NCBI RefSeq assembly: GCF_042646125.1 | Contig: NZ_JBHRSW010000021.1 | Span: 29,595-93,594 of the forward strand | From: Glaciecola flavus | GTDB taxonomy: Bacteria > Pseudomonadota > Gammaproteobacteria > Enterobacterales > Alteromonadaceae | DNA length: 64,000 bases | Direction of reading: 5' to 3' | Shown: piece by piece, positions 45,065 to 54,686 of the stretch | How positions within the stretch are numbered: position 1 is the first letter of the stretch | How the letters are laid out: every line of letters starts with the position of its first letter | Position numbers and translations under genes: made by a program | The notes under the pieces: model-generated | Told to the model about the DNA's origin: nothing | Database searches by the model: none | The model's input: only the letters and a program-made list of their open reading frames with translations

Positions 45065-46562
45065 GTTTCAATTGCCAACCTGCACGGTGCTGCAGCCAGC
45101 ACTCATGAATTAACTCGGTATGGATCATTGGATGGCGTATTTTAAAATCCAATGGAAATACAAGTTGCCATTCCTCTCCGTTAATTTTTAACTTGGGTTC
45201 TGGTATAGCATCATTGCGACGTCTACTGGTGAGCAATACCGCTACTCGTAAGCAGCGCATAGCATTGATCAAGGTGGTTTGCAGGCTATCTTTGTACTGA
45301 TAAATCGGAGCTAAATCGATGTCTCCGCGATGCAGTCTAACCAAATCTTTTATCATCATAGCTTGTAGTTTAGTAAAACCCGTAAGGTCAACGTGTTCTA
45401 AGATGTAAGCACCATGTTCATTGTAGGCTTTGAAACCAATGTGCAAACCAATTTCATGCAAGGCAGCGGCAGCCGCTGTTACTACTTCCGTATCAAAATC
45501 ACAGAAATTAGTTTGACTACACATGCTTTGGCACAAGCGAATGGCTAGCTCTTGTGTTCGTTTGCTTTGTCCACTATCAATATGGAAGCGGTTGATGAGT
45601 TGATTTATACCTTGTTGGCGGCGGTCGCTCTTTTGATAAGTGTCAAGCATGCCATAAAATATACCTTCTCTCAGTGCTCCACCCGATATCTGCATGTTCT
45701 CGATCTTCAAACATTCGAATAGAGCAATCAAAATAGCCAGACCACTTGGGAATATGCCTTGGCGCGAAGCAGCAAGCCCCTCAATGCTGAGTTTGCCAAT
45801 ATGCCCCGCGTCAATACACTCTTGTTTTAAGCGATAAAGGTACTCTAGGCGAATAGCATCACTTACTCCTCGCTTGACTAAAATAGAGGTGACCGCCTGA
45901 GGAGTACCCGATGCGCCAAGGCATTGCTCCCAGTCAAAGCATCTAAATACATCAATATCAGAATCTAGAATGTTCGATGCATCGGAGATGGCTTGCTCAA
46001 AACCGGAGGCACTGATTTCACCTTCCGGAAAATACTTTTCCATGAAAGTCACGCAACCCATGTTAAAGCTGGCTAAATGTAAGGCTTGTAAATCGCGGCC
46101 AATAATTACTTCTGTGCTGGCTCCACCAATATCGATGACTAGTGTATTGCCTTTGTTAGCAGACGTGTAAGCAACACCTAGATAGATCTGTTTTGCCTCC
46201 TCTTCACCACTTATTATGTTTACTTTGTGGTTGAGAATGCGTTCTGCTGGGACAACAAAGTCCTTGGCATTTGTCGCTAATCGAAGAGTGGCGGTGGCGA
46301 CAATTTTAATATTGGCAGGGGGAATATCTTGCAATTTTTCTGCAAAATTTCTAATGCAGTTTAAGCCTCTCTCAATCGCCTCTGTGCTCAAGGTATTGTT
46401 GTCATCCAAACCAGCCGCTAAACGGACTTTTTGTTTATTTTTGCTAACAATTTGTACGCTACCTGAGAGTACTCTTACAATAACCATGTGAAAGCTGTTT
46501 GAGCCGAGGTCTATTGCGGCGTAATACTCATCTTGCATCACGGCTGGTTGGTATTCACCCAT
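45048..46562 (-). CDS. gppA: Guanosine pentaphosphatase/exopolyphosphatase GppA
   Basis: An actin-like ASKHA phosphohydrolase that turns pppGpp into ppGpp and can hydrolyse polyphosphate. Motifs: the phosphate loop AAIDLGSNSFHMVIV, ISGEEEAKQIYLG, the second phosphate loop VIDIGGASTEVIIG, and LGASGTPQAVTSI. The C-terminal HD-like region has LHEIGLHIGFKAYNEHGAYI. The GppA/Ppx family cannot be split by motif alone, but similarity to GppA (SGLAILIALFECLKIENMQISGGALREG) and the gppA-rhlB-trxA gene order argue for GppA. It has 504 residues and overlaps ubiB at its 3' end. Confidence 0.9.
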   Translation of the reverse strand: MGEYQPAVMQDEYYAAIDLGSNSFHMVIVRVLSGSVQIVSKNKQKVRLAAGLDDNNTLSTEAIERGLNCIRNFAEKLQDIPPANIKIVATATLRLATNAKDFVVPAERILNHKVNIISGEEEAKQIYLGVAYTSANKGNTLVIDIGGASTEVIIGRDLQALHLASFNMGCVTFMEKYFPEGEISASGFEQAISDASNILDSDIDVFRCFDWEQCLGASGTPQAVTSILVKRGVSDAIRLEYLYRLKQECIDAGHIGKLSIEGLAASRQGIFPSGLAILIALFECLKIENMQISGGALREGIFYGMLDTYQKSDRRQQGINQLINRFHIDSGQSKRTQELAIRLCQSMCSQTNFCDFDTEVVTAAAAALHEIGLHIGFKAYNEHGAYILEHVDLTGFTKLQAMMIKDLVRLHRGDIDLAPIYQYKDSLQTTLINAMRCLRVAVLLTSRRRNDAIPEPKLKINGEEWQLVFPLDFKIRHPMIHTELIHECWLQHRAGWQLKLIEAA

Positions 46563-46590
46563 ACTAATATTTATTCATCCTGCTACGTTG

Positions 46591-47877
46591 TTATGAGTCA
46601 TGGCTTTTTTTGGGAGCGCGCTTCCGATTGGGTTTTCCACGTCCGTTATCGCGACGTCCAGTGTTTCGCGGACGACTATTTCTCGTTCTAAATTTAGGCT
46701 GTTTTACATCGTCTAAAAGCAAGTTCGGGTTGTAGTCAGTTACAGGAATCTCGTGACTGATATACATTTCGATAGCCGGCAGGTTTTGGGCATATTTTTC
46801 ACAAGCGAAACTGATAGCATGTCCCAATTCACCTGCTCTACCTGTGCGTCCAATGCGGTGTACATAATCTTCTGCATCGTCGGGTAAATCATAGTTAAAA
46901 ACGTGTGTAACTTTTTCTATGTGAATACCACGAGCGGCGACATCGGTAGCAACCAGTACGTCTAAGTGCCCTTGGGTAAAATCATCCAATATGGAAATAC
47001 GCTTTTTCTGTTGAACGTCACCACTTAATAGACCCACTCTATGACCATCGGCTTCTAACCAAGCCGCTACTGTTTCACAATCGTGTTTTGTATTGGCAAA
47101 TATGATTGCCTTGTCTGGCCATTCTTCTTCCATCAATGTCAATAATAATAGGGCTTTATCTTCATTTGATGGGTAGAACAGTTCTTCGGTTATCCGTGTA
47201 TTAGTTTTGCTCTCTGGCTCGATCTGCACATTGGTTGGGTTATTCATGTGTTCGTATGCTAATTCTTGCACGCGCATGCTCAACGTTGCAGAAAATAGCA
47301 TATTTAAACGTTTGGCTGGTTCGGGCATCCGTCTAAACAAATAGCGAATGTCTTTAATGAAGCCGAGGTCGAACATTCTATCGGCTTCGTCGAGCACGGC
47401 TACTTGTACATTCTTAAGTGAAAACACGCCTTGCTTATAGTAGTCGATAATTCTGCCTGTTGTACCGATCAGAATGTCAACGCCGTCTTGCAATTGCTGG
47501 CGTTGACTTTCGTAGCCTTCGCCCCCATATACCACCCCAAGTGTGACATTGGTATGCTTGCTCAATGGTTTAGCATCATTATAAATTTGAATGGCTAATT
47601 CACGTGTAGGCGCCATGATAATTGCTCTAGGCCCATGATCTTTCGATTCAGAGGGCGTATTGAGCAAGTGGTGAAACGTTGCCAGTAAAAACGTCATTGT
47701 TTTACCGGTTCCAGTTTGCGCCTGACCGGCAATATCTTGGCCAGCGAGTAATTGTGGTAAGCTCATTTCTTGAATGGGCGTGCATTGCGTGTAATTATCT
47801 TCCTTTAACGCAGATAGTATTTGCGGGTGGAGCGGAAGCGAATCAAAATTTGTATCTGTTAAATGTGTTGTTGGCAT
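46591..47877 (-). CDS. rhlB: ATP-dependent RNA helicase RhlB
   Basis: RhlB is the DEAD-box helicase of the RNA degradosome. The Q motif is FDSLPLHPQILSALKEDNYTQCTPIQ, motif I AQTGTGKT, motif II VLDEADRMFDLGFIKDIRYLFRRMP (the last part is typical for RhlB), motif III SATLS, and motif VI HRIGRTGRAG. A basic arginine-rich tail of about 40 residues ends the 428-residue protein and probably binds RNA or RNase E. It is divergent from trxA and upstream of gppA, the same arrangement as in enterics. Confidence 0.95.
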   Translation of the reverse strand: MPTTHLTDTNFDSLPLHPQILSALKEDNYTQCTPIQEMSLPQLLAGQDIAGQAQTGTGKTMTFLLATFHHLLNTPSESKDHGPRAIIMAPTRELAIQIYNDAKPLSKHTNVTLGVVYGGEGYESQRQQLQDGVDILIGTTGRIIDYYKQGVFSLKNVQVAVLDEADRMFDLGFIKDIRYLFRRMPEPAKRLNMLFSATLSMRVQELAYEHMNNPTNVQIEPESKTNTRITEELFYPSNEDKALLLLTLMEEEWPDKAIIFANTKHDCETVAAWLEADGHRVGLLSGDVQQKKRISILDDFTQGHLDVLVATDVAARGIHIEKVTHVFNYDLPDDAEDYVHRIGRTGRAGELGHAISFACEKYAQNLPAIEMYISHEIPVTDYNPNLLLDDVKQPKFRTRNSRPRNTGRRDNGRGKPNRKRAPKKSHDS

Positions 47878-47979
47878 AGCTTATAGCTTATCAATGCTTG
47901 CATTAAAAACGGGTTCTATATAACACTATTAGGTAATGACAGAAAAGAAATTCTACAAATTCCTAAATCGGAGAAAAGA

Positions 47980-48306
47980 ATGAGCGACAAAATAATCGCG
48001 TTAAGTGACGACAAATTTGAAGCCGATGTAATCAATGCATCTGGTCCTGTATTAGTGGATTTTTGGGCAGAATGGTGCGGCCCGTGTAAAATGATCGCTC
48101 CTATTCTAGACGAAATTGCTGACGAATACGAAGGCAAAGTAACAATTGGTAAATTAAATGTTGATGACAACAACGAAACACCACCCAAATATGGTATTCG
48201 TGGCATCCCAACTTTACTATTGTTTAAAGATGGCAGTGTAGCAGCGACAAAAGTTGGTGCACTGTCAAAAACGCAGTTAAAAGAGTTTTTAAACGAAAAC
48301 ATCTAG
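47980..48306 (+). CDS. trxA: Thioredoxin 1
   Basis: A 108-residue thioredoxin with the active-site dithiol Cys33/Cys36 in AEWCGPCKM, the buried aspartate in LVDFWAEW, the cis-proline in IRGIPTLLLFKDG and a normal C-terminal helix. It provides reducing power to ribonucleotide reductase and other enzymes. The ribosome site CGGAGAAAAGA lies just before the ATG. It is divergent from rhlB. In enterics rho follows, but here an accessory block begins instead. Confidence 0.97.
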   Translation: MSDKIIALSDDKFEADVINASGPVLVDFWAEWCGPCKMIAPILDEIADEYEGKVTIGKLNVDDNNETPPKYGIRGIPTLLLFKDGSVAATKVGALSKTQLKEFLNENI

Positions 48307-48343
48307 TTGCAAATACAGCGTTTTTGCGTTGTACCTTAGTTTC

Positions 48344-48377
48344 GGCAAGGGCATAGACAGGTAGCTATGCCGCTTGC
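48344..48377 (+). terminator. Stem-loop downstream of trxA
   Basis: GGCATAG (48350-48356) pairs with CTATGCC (48365-48371), and flanking GCAAG pairs with CTTGC across a one-base asymmetry. It is followed by TTAAAAATT, so the T-tract is weak. It lies 38-71 bases past the trxA stop and is the best candidate for its terminator. Confidence 0.5.
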
Positions 48378-48535
48378 TTAAAAATTCAAATCTCCCCTTC
48401 GACACGCTCTCAATCTTAAAAGGGCATTAGTACAGCTTATTCTTTGTTTTACTATACTTGTTCGTTCCTTGATGCAGAACAACTACACGACAGTCGCTCT
48501 GTATTGTATAAATGAAGCACAAACCGCTGCAAAAT

Positions 48536-48565
48536 TGCACACCAAAGGTCAATAGATCCTATTAT
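48536..48565 (+). repeat. Dispersed intergenic repeat, copy 2
   Basis: The segment beginning TGCACACCAAAGGTCAAT matches the copy at 41853 at about 24 of 28 positions. It lies in the 362-base gap between trxA and the cytochrome-domain gene. Apart from this repeat and the stem-loop at 48344, the gap is AT-rich and holds no reading frame I would support. The promoter for the downstream operon is presumably here. Confidence 0.55.
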
Positions 48566-48668
48566 TTTGTTAAAAAAATTAAAATAAATATAAATTTTAA
48601 GAAACACATTTAACACTGAAGACAATACTATATACATAAATCAAAAAGTAAGAATATGAGCTGTAAAT

Positions 48669-51600
48669 ATGAGATTACGACTGTGCTTATTGGCTAAACT
48701 AAGCTTGGTAGTGATGACTGGTTTTAGTTTAGTTGCATGTAATAACGAGCAGCAAACCCAATCAAGTACTTTTGGTAAGACCTTTAATTCAGATGAACCC
48801 GTCAGTTATAGTTTACAAGTAAAACCGATTTTGTCTGACCGTTGTTTCGGTTGTCATGGGCAAGATGCCGCAAACCGCAAAGCCGATTTACAACTTCACT
48901 CTCCAGAGACTGCGTATAAAAAGTTTAAGGATGGCTCACAGGCAATTGTGCCGGGCGATGCTGAACAAAGTGTAGTATATCAACGCCTTATTTCTGAAGA
49001 TCCCGATTTTATCATGCCTCCTCCTTCGTCTCATACGAGCGTAACGGAGCAAGAAATACAAATAATTAAAGCGTGGATAGATCAAGGCGCTGAGTATGAA
49101 AAGCACTGGGCGTATATACCGCCAGAGCAACCCGCTTTGCCCGAAATAGACAGTGATTGGCCGAGCAATGATATTGATGTATTTACCTTAAATAAAATGC
49201 GCCATGAGGGTCTGTCATCTAGTGATGAGGCAGATAAGGCAACACTGATTCGTCGTGCGTTTATCGATGTAACAGGGGTTATACCGACCGCAGAGCAAAT
49301 GGATAAGTATCTGAGTGACCAGTCAGAAAATGCATACAACCGCTTACTAGATGACTTGTTTGCATCGCCACGGTATGGCGAAAAAATGGCAAGTTATTGG
49401 TTAGAATTGGCTAGATATGGCGATACCGACGGCTACCAAAACGATGGTCCGCGAAACATGTGGCCATGGCGCAACTGGGTGATAAATGCATTTAACGAAA
49501 ACATGCCATTTGACCAATTCATGACAGAGCAACTCGCAGGCGATTTGTTGGAGAAGCCAAGCAAATCACAAATAATCGCGACAGGGTTTAACCGGAACAC
49601 GGCTTTAAACAACGAAGACGGCATTATTCCAGAGGAATTTAGGGTTGAATATATTGCCGACAAAATAGATGTGACGTCGACTACATTTTTGGGTCAAACA
49701 ATGGCCTGTGCCCGTTGTCATGACCACAAATATGACCCACTTTCTCAAAAAGACTATTACAGAATGTTTGCATTCTTCAATAATACTACTGAAGTAGGCA
49801 AATCTACTGGTCTCACATCGAAACCTTATGTTCACTATTATGCTGATGACGAGAACAGGCAGCTAGCCAGTCAGTTGATAGAGAAAATTAATGATTTAGA
49901 TAGCAGTTTGAAGGCGCTAGAAAGTGAGCATGCCGTGCAATTTACTTCCCCTAATTTGGATCAAAAGCTTGCAGATAAGCTCAGTCACAATAGAGGAAAG
50001 TATTTCACGTTCGACGAGCGTTACGCGAGTAAAAATGCAAATGTGGACTTAGCGAATACCTTGGTCGTACCGGGGAAATACGGCAATGCACTGCGTTTCT
50101 CTGGAACTGGCAAATATACAGGGTTTCTGCAATCACTCCATCGGCCAAGCTTCAAAAACAGTCAAGCCCTTGCCATCAGTCTTTGGACCCGTGAGCCTTC
50201 TGATGAAGAGTTAGCTGTCCTTGATAGTATTCCAGAGTATCAAGACAAACCCGTGGTGAAGGTTAGTTCTTCTCCCGCCCAAGGGTTCAAGCTTGCTTCG
50301 ATGTTGTCGCACAATGCGAATAGAGGCTTTGATTTAAGTGTAAATCCGCAAAATCAATTAGAATTTACCGTAATCAATGCTTGGCCAGACTCTGCTCTGA
50401 AGGTCGTTTCTCAAGCTTTACCCGATACTAATGCATGGCAACATGTATATGTTCAGTATGACGGTAAGGGTAAAGCCGCAGGCGTTGAACTGTTTTTAAA
50501 TGGGAAAAAATTGCAAAGTAAAGTGCTTAAAGACAGTTTGAGTGGGGACACTGATCCCGGTTGGACGCGATTGAATTTTGGTGCAACGCCCTTTAGTGAG
50601 CCAAATCAGTATCGCGGGAGAGATATTGACGAAGTTCACTTTTTTGACACAACCTTGGATGAACGTGCCATATTACAACTCGCCAATTTATCTCCTTGGG
50701 GATTAGAGGGCAATGGCAACAAAGCCTATCCGACCGAACAACTAAGTAATAACCAAACTTATCTGAAAGACAAATTAGACTATTTTGTTATGCAGGAAAA
50801 GCAGCATCGATTAGAGGCTCATCACTCAGTGATAACCATGGTAATGCAAGATGTTGCTCCTGCGGATGAGCCTGTTCGCCCAACATATTTGCTGAATAGA
50901 GGGGATTACAGTCAACCTGAAACATCTGAAGTACTGCTCGCCAACATCCCTACATATTTTGGTGACCTACAGGGCAAGTACCCTCAAAATCGTCTAGGCT
51001 TGGCTCAATGGTTAGCTTCAGAGGACAATCCACTAACGGCGAGAGTAATGGTCAATAGATTATGGCAAATTGTGTTCGGTAGGGGGATTGTGAGCACGTC
51101 AGAAAACTTTGGTAATCAAGGTGAGTTACCTTCACACCCCAAGCTGCTTGATTGGTTGGCAATTGAATTTAAACGTTCGGGTTGGGACATGAAGCACATG
51201 ATGAAGCTTATGATGTCGTCGAGTACATACAAGCAAAGCTCAGATATTCCAGCAGACATTAGCCCTGAGGATCCTGAAAATATTTTTCTGGCGCGTGGCA
51301 CTCGTGCAAGAATGAGCGCTGAAGCAATTCGAGACAGTGCCCTCCAAGCGTCTGGTCTACTTGTTGATGAGTTAGGTGGTCCCAGTGTTAAACCATACCA
51401 ACCTGATGGATTGTGGGAAGCAATAGCGGCTAAAGGTACTTACCAGCAAAGTAGCGGAGAAGGACTGTATCGACGATCGATTTATAGCTATTGGAAACGC
51501 ACAGTGGGCGTCCCTTCAATGACTTTATTTGACGCGTCGACAAAAGACTATTGTGTGTCTCGTCGTCAAAGTACAAATACACCTTTACAAGCCTTGTTGT

Positions 51601-51926
51601 TACTCAATGATCCTCAATATGTCGAAGCGGCTCGGGTACTTGCACATAAAGCTTATCAATACACACCCGAATCGGAACAGCGCATTAACTATATAGCGAG
51701 GAATTTGCTAAATCGAGATTTGGAAAACGAAGAAATGCAAGAACTACTGAGTTTTTATGAAGAAGTAAATCAAGAGTTCATTGCCGATCCCGATCGTGCT
51801 CGTGCATTACTGAATGTGGGAGCTTATAACAGTGAAATAACGAATGAATACCAGGCTGATGTTGCTGCTTACGCGGTGTTGAGTTCTGCTGTTATGAATC
51901 TTAGCGAATTTATTACGAGACAATAA
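48669..51926 (+). CDS. PSCyt1-DUF1549-LamG-DUF1553 cytochrome-like lipoprotein
   Basis: A 1085-residue protein of the kind abundant in planctomycetes. It has a lipoprotein signal (VAC, Cys24), a PSCyt1 cytochrome c domain with haem site Cys59-Cys62-His63 (CFGCH), a PSCyt2/DUF1549 domain (about 155-390) containing a second CxxCH at Cys347-His351 (CARCHDHKYDP), a LamG-like concanavalin domain (about 440-680), and a PSD1/DUF1553 domain (about 735-1070) with VNRLWQIVFGRGIV and SRRQSTNTPLQALLLLNDPQYVEAA. The role is unknown, and the haem sites suggest redox work outside the cytoplasm. It is the first gene of a four-gene run, two bases before the DUF1501 gene. Confidence 0.88.
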   Translation: MRLRLCLLAKLSLVVMTGFSLVACNNEQQTQSSTFGKTFNSDEPVSYSLQVKPILSDRCFGCHGQDAANRKADLQLHSPETAYKKFKDGSQAIVPGDAEQSVVYQRLISEDPDFIMPPPSSHTSVTEQEIQIIKAWIDQGAEYEKHWAYIPPEQPALPEIDSDWPSNDIDVFTLNKMRHEGLSSSDEADKATLIRRAFIDVTGVIPTAEQMDKYLSDQSENAYNRLLDDLFASPRYGEKMASYWLELARYGDTDGYQNDGPRNMWPWRNWVINAFNENMPFDQFMTEQLAGDLLEKPSKSQIIATGFNRNTALNNEDGIIPEEFRVEYIADKIDVTSTTFLGQTMACARCHDHKYDPLSQKDYYRMFAFFNNTTEVGKSTGLTSKPYVHYYADDENRQLASQLIEKINDLDSSLKALESEHAVQFTSPNLDQKLADKLSHNRGKYFTFDERYASKNANVDLANTLVVPGKYGNALRFSGTGKYTGFLQSLHRPSFKNSQALAISLWTREPSDEELAVLDSIPEYQDKPVVKVSSSPAQGFKLASMLSHNANRGFDLSVNPQNQLEFTVINAWPDSALKVVSQALPDTNAWQHVYVQYDGKGKAAGVELFLNGKKLQSKVLKDSLSGDTDPGWTRLNFGATPFSEPNQYRGRDIDEVHFFDTTLDERAILQLANLSPWGLEGNGNKAYPTEQLSNNQTYLKDKLDYFVMQEKQHRLEAHHSVITMVMQDVAPADEPVRPTYLLNRGDYSQPETSEVLLANIPTYFGDLQGKYPQNRLGLAQWLASEDNPLTARVMVNRLWQIVFGRGIVSTSENFGNQGELPSHPKLLDWLAIEFKRSGWDMKHMMKLMMSSSTYKQSSDIPADISPEDPENIFLARGTRARMSAEAIRDSALQASGLLVDELGGPSVKPYQPDGLWEAIAAKGTYQQSSGEGLYRRSIYSYWKRTVGVPSMTLFDASTKDYCVSRRQSTNTPLQALLLLNDPQYVEAARVLAHKAYQYTPESEQRINYIARNLLNRDLENEEMQELLSFYEEVNQEFIADPDRARALLNVGAYNSEITNEYQADVAAYAVLSSAVMNLSEFITRQ

Positions 51927-51928
51927 TA

Positions 51929-53410
51929 ATGACGAATTCTAAATCTTTAAATCGCCGAGAGTTTCTGCGAACAGGCGCTGGTTTTCTGGCAGGAGCGGCT
52001 GCCATGAGTAGTGGCGTACCCATGTTAGCCAACGCTGGAATTGATCACGGATACTTGGGTGCACCTCATTTTTTACCAAAAGCTAAGCGTGTTATTTATC
52101 TATTTCAAAGTGGTGCACCGTCAACACAAGACTTATTTGATTACAAACCGCTGTTAAGAGAACAACACAAACAAGAGTTACCTGATTTGGTGATCAATGG
52201 ACAACGCCTTACTGGCATGACCGCCAATCAAAGCTCATTTCCCATTTGTGGTTCTAAATGGGATTTTAAGCAATATGGTGAAAATGGCGCCTGGTTTAGT
52301 GATTTATTGCCCAATATTGCGGGTATAAGTGATGATTTGTGTATCATAAATTCAATGGCGACCGATGCTATTAATCACGATCCAGCCATTACGCTTATGC
52401 AAACGGGTTTCATGTTGCCCGGTCGCCCAAGTTTTGGTGCTTGGGTAAGCTATGGCTTGGGTTCACAAAACAATAATCTGCCCTCGTTTATTGTAATGAC
52501 ATCAAGAGGAACAGGGCGAACAAATAGTCAGCCTTTATACTCCAGACTATGGGGGAGTGGCTTTTTACCGTCAGACTACCAAGGAGTACAGTTCCGCTCA
52601 GGCGCAGATTCTGTGCTGTACCTCAATAATCCTAATGGTATCGAGGGACTTACACGCCGCAGAATGCTCGATAGAATCATGAAACTCAATCAAAAAGAGT
52701 ATGAACGTAGCGGTGACCCAGAAATTTTGTCTCGTATTTCTCAATATGAGATGTCCTATCGCATGCAAGATTCTATCCCCGATGCAACCAATATTCAGGA
52801 CGAACCTGAGCATACCTTCAAGTTATATGGTGAAGATGCGCGTACTCCCGGCACCTATGCAGCAAATTGCTTAATGGCTCGACGGCTTGTCGAGCGAGAT
52901 GTCCGGTTTATTCAGCTATATCACACTGGTTGGGATCAGCACGGCAATATTCCAGACGCATTACCCAAACAAGCAAAAGATGTTGATCAGGCTACAGCTG
53001 GCTTAATTACTGACTTGAAACAACGTGGATTATTGGACGATACGCTAGTGGTATGGGGGGGGGAGTTTGGTCGTACGAGTTATTGTCAAGGTGAATTGAC
53101 AGAAAAAAACTATGGTCGTGATCATCATCCTCGTTGCTTTACCATGTTTATGGCGGGAGGAGGTGTCAAGTCTGGCCTCATATACGGTAAGACAGATGAC
53201 TACGGATACAATATTGTGAATGCAGATGGTCAGCCTATTGCGGCAGATAAACATCACTATGTTCCGGGGGTTGTGCATATATACGACCTGCAAGCTACGA
53301 TCATGCATTTAATGGGTATTGACCACACAGGCCTAACATACAAGTATCAGGGACGGCGTTTTCGTTTAACTGATGTACATGGTCATGTAGTTAAAGAACT
53401 ATTGGCTTAA
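51929..53410 (+). CDS. DUF1501 protein with Tat signal
   Basis: A 493-residue protein beginning with a twin-arginine signal (NRREFLRTGAGFLAGAAA), so it is exported folded. The core is DUF1501, a distant member of the alkaline phosphatase/sulfatase fold: IYLFQSGAPSTQDLFDYKP, YHTGWDQHGN, GGEFGRTSYCQG, NYGRDHHPRCFTMFMAGGGVKSG and HIYDLQATIMHLMGIDH. Sulfatase-type cysteine modification motifs are not evident. This family almost always sits next to a DUF1549/DUF1553 gene, as here (two-base gap), which implies a functional pair. The substrate is unknown. Confidence 0.9.
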   Translation: MTNSKSLNRREFLRTGAGFLAGAAAMSSGVPMLANAGIDHGYLGAPHFLPKAKRVIYLFQSGAPSTQDLFDYKPLLREQHKQELPDLVINGQRLTGMTANQSSFPICGSKWDFKQYGENGAWFSDLLPNIAGISDDLCIINSMATDAINHDPAITLMQTGFMLPGRPSFGAWVSYGLGSQNNNLPSFIVMTSRGTGRTNSQPLYSRLWGSGFLPSDYQGVQFRSGADSVLYLNNPNGIEGLTRRRMLDRIMKLNQKEYERSGDPEILSRISQYEMSYRMQDSIPDATNIQDEPEHTFKLYGEDARTPGTYAANCLMARRLVERDVRFIQLYHTGWDQHGNIPDALPKQAKDVDQATAGLITDLKQRGLLDDTLVVWGGEFGRTSYCQGELTEKNYGRDHHPRCFTMFMAGGGVKSGLIYGKTDDYGYNIVNADGQPIAADKHHYVPGVVHIYDLQATIMHLMGIDHTGLTYKYQGRRFRLTDVHGHVVKELLA

Positions 53411-53453
53411 CTCCGAGCTAATCATTTGATTTAGCTGATTTCGAGGTTTTTAT

Positions 53454-54659
53454 ATGGACTTTTTTCAATTTTTAGGCCGATTTCATGTTCTTCTACTGCA
53501 TTTGCCCTTGGGCATATTGTTGATGGCCGCTTGTATAGAAATTTATGCAGTTTATAAGAAACAAAAACGCAGTCCTCTAATTAAAACTGTTTGGTTGTGG
53601 GGGGCGATCAGTGCTGCTGGTGCTGCTTTATTGGGCTATTTGTTATCCTTGGGTGGCGGTTACAGCGAACAAGCTATTGCTACTCACAGAAATTGGGCAA
53701 TAGGCCTTATATTATGTGCGTTTTTTTGCTGGTTTTATTTTGGAAAAATATCGCCAAAAGAGGAGCACAAACACGGCAAGGCCATTGTTAGCTTATCCTT
53801 TCTACAACTGTTTTTGTTGTTTGCCACTGGGCACTATGGCGCAAATATGACGCACGGTGAAACGTTTCTAGTGGAGCATGCGCCAGATTTTGTCAAAAAA
53901 ATTGCAGGCATGGAGGTGCAAGGTTCTAAACCTAATTCTTTGGAAGAAGCCAATGTTTATCCTCATGTTATTGCTCCAATATTGCAACAACGCTGCAGTA
54001 GCTGCCACAACGACTCAAAAGCAAAAGGTCAATATAGTGTTGCCAGTTATGAAGCCACGATGATGGCGGTGGAAATAACAGATGGACTTGAAACTAGTGA
54101 GCTATACAGACGAATCACTCTGCCTGAATACCATGATGACTTTATGCCTGCCGAGGGTAAAACGCCTTTAACTGAACAGCAGGTGGCGCTGATCGGCTGG
54201 TGGATCGAAAATGGTGCGCAAAATGTGACTAATGTGAGTAAGTTAAATACAAGTGAAGAGTTGACTAGTTTGCTTATTGAAACGCTTGGCCTTGGCGAGC
54301 AGAATGTGATTAAAACAATAGATGAAATATCGCCACAGCTGATTGCCGAACTCGAGCAAGCGGGTTTTCACATTAGTAGAGTGCAACAAGGCGAACCTTA
54401 TGTGAATGTAATTTACGCTGATTATGCGAATGAACTCAGCGATGAAAAGCTGCAAAGTTTGCTAAAAATTAGTGAACAATTGATGTGGCTGAAGCTCAGC
54501 AAAAGCTCTATTACAGATGCACAGTTGTTGAAACTCGCCAGTGCAGAAAACCTGCAAAAGCTGGATGTGTCTCACACTCAGCTTAGCCAAGAGGCTATTA
54601 GCAAACTCAAAGTAAGTAACCAGAAAATGGTCATTAATAGCTTCAATACTCAAGGCTAA
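53454..54659 (+). CDS. DUF2231 membrane protein with cytochrome domain and LRR tail
   Basis: A 401-residue protein. The N-terminal part has about four membrane segments of DUF2231 type (GRFHVLLLHLPLGILLMAACIEI). It is followed by a periplasmic PSCyt1-like cytochrome c domain (about 165-265) with one haem site in LQQRCSSCHNDSKAKG, and by a C-terminal stretch with leucine-rich-repeat spacing (WLKLSKSSITDAQLLKLASAENLQKLDVS). It would pass electrons or hold partners at the inner membrane. The ATG at 53454 follows GAGG. It is third in the run, 43 bases after the DUF1501 gene. Confidence 0.85.
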   Translation: MDFFQFLGRFHVLLLHLPLGILLMAACIEIYAVYKKQKRSPLIKTVWLWGAISAAGAALLGYLLSLGGGYSEQAIATHRNWAIGLILCAFFCWFYFGKISPKEEHKHGKAIVSLSFLQLFLLFATGHYGANMTHGETFLVEHAPDFVKKIAGMEVQGSKPNSLEEANVYPHVIAPILQQRCSSCHNDSKAKGQYSVASYEATMMAVEITDGLETSELYRRITLPEYHDDFMPAEGKTPLTEQQVALIGWWIENGAQNVTNVSKLNTSEELTSLLIETLGLGEQNVIKTIDEISPQLIAELEQAGFHISRVQQGEPYVNVIYADYANELSDEKLQSLLKISEQLMWLKLSKSSITDAQLLKLASAENLQKLDVSHTQLSQEAISKLKVSNQKMVINSFNTQG

Positions 54660-54686
54660 GACAATTATTAAGAGAGCTACCTAACT

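Noticed and set aside
45048..46562. Calling this gene ppx.
   Set aside because: Residue patterns in the middle region and the gppA-rhlB-trxA order fit GppA better, though biochemical overlap with Ppx is known.
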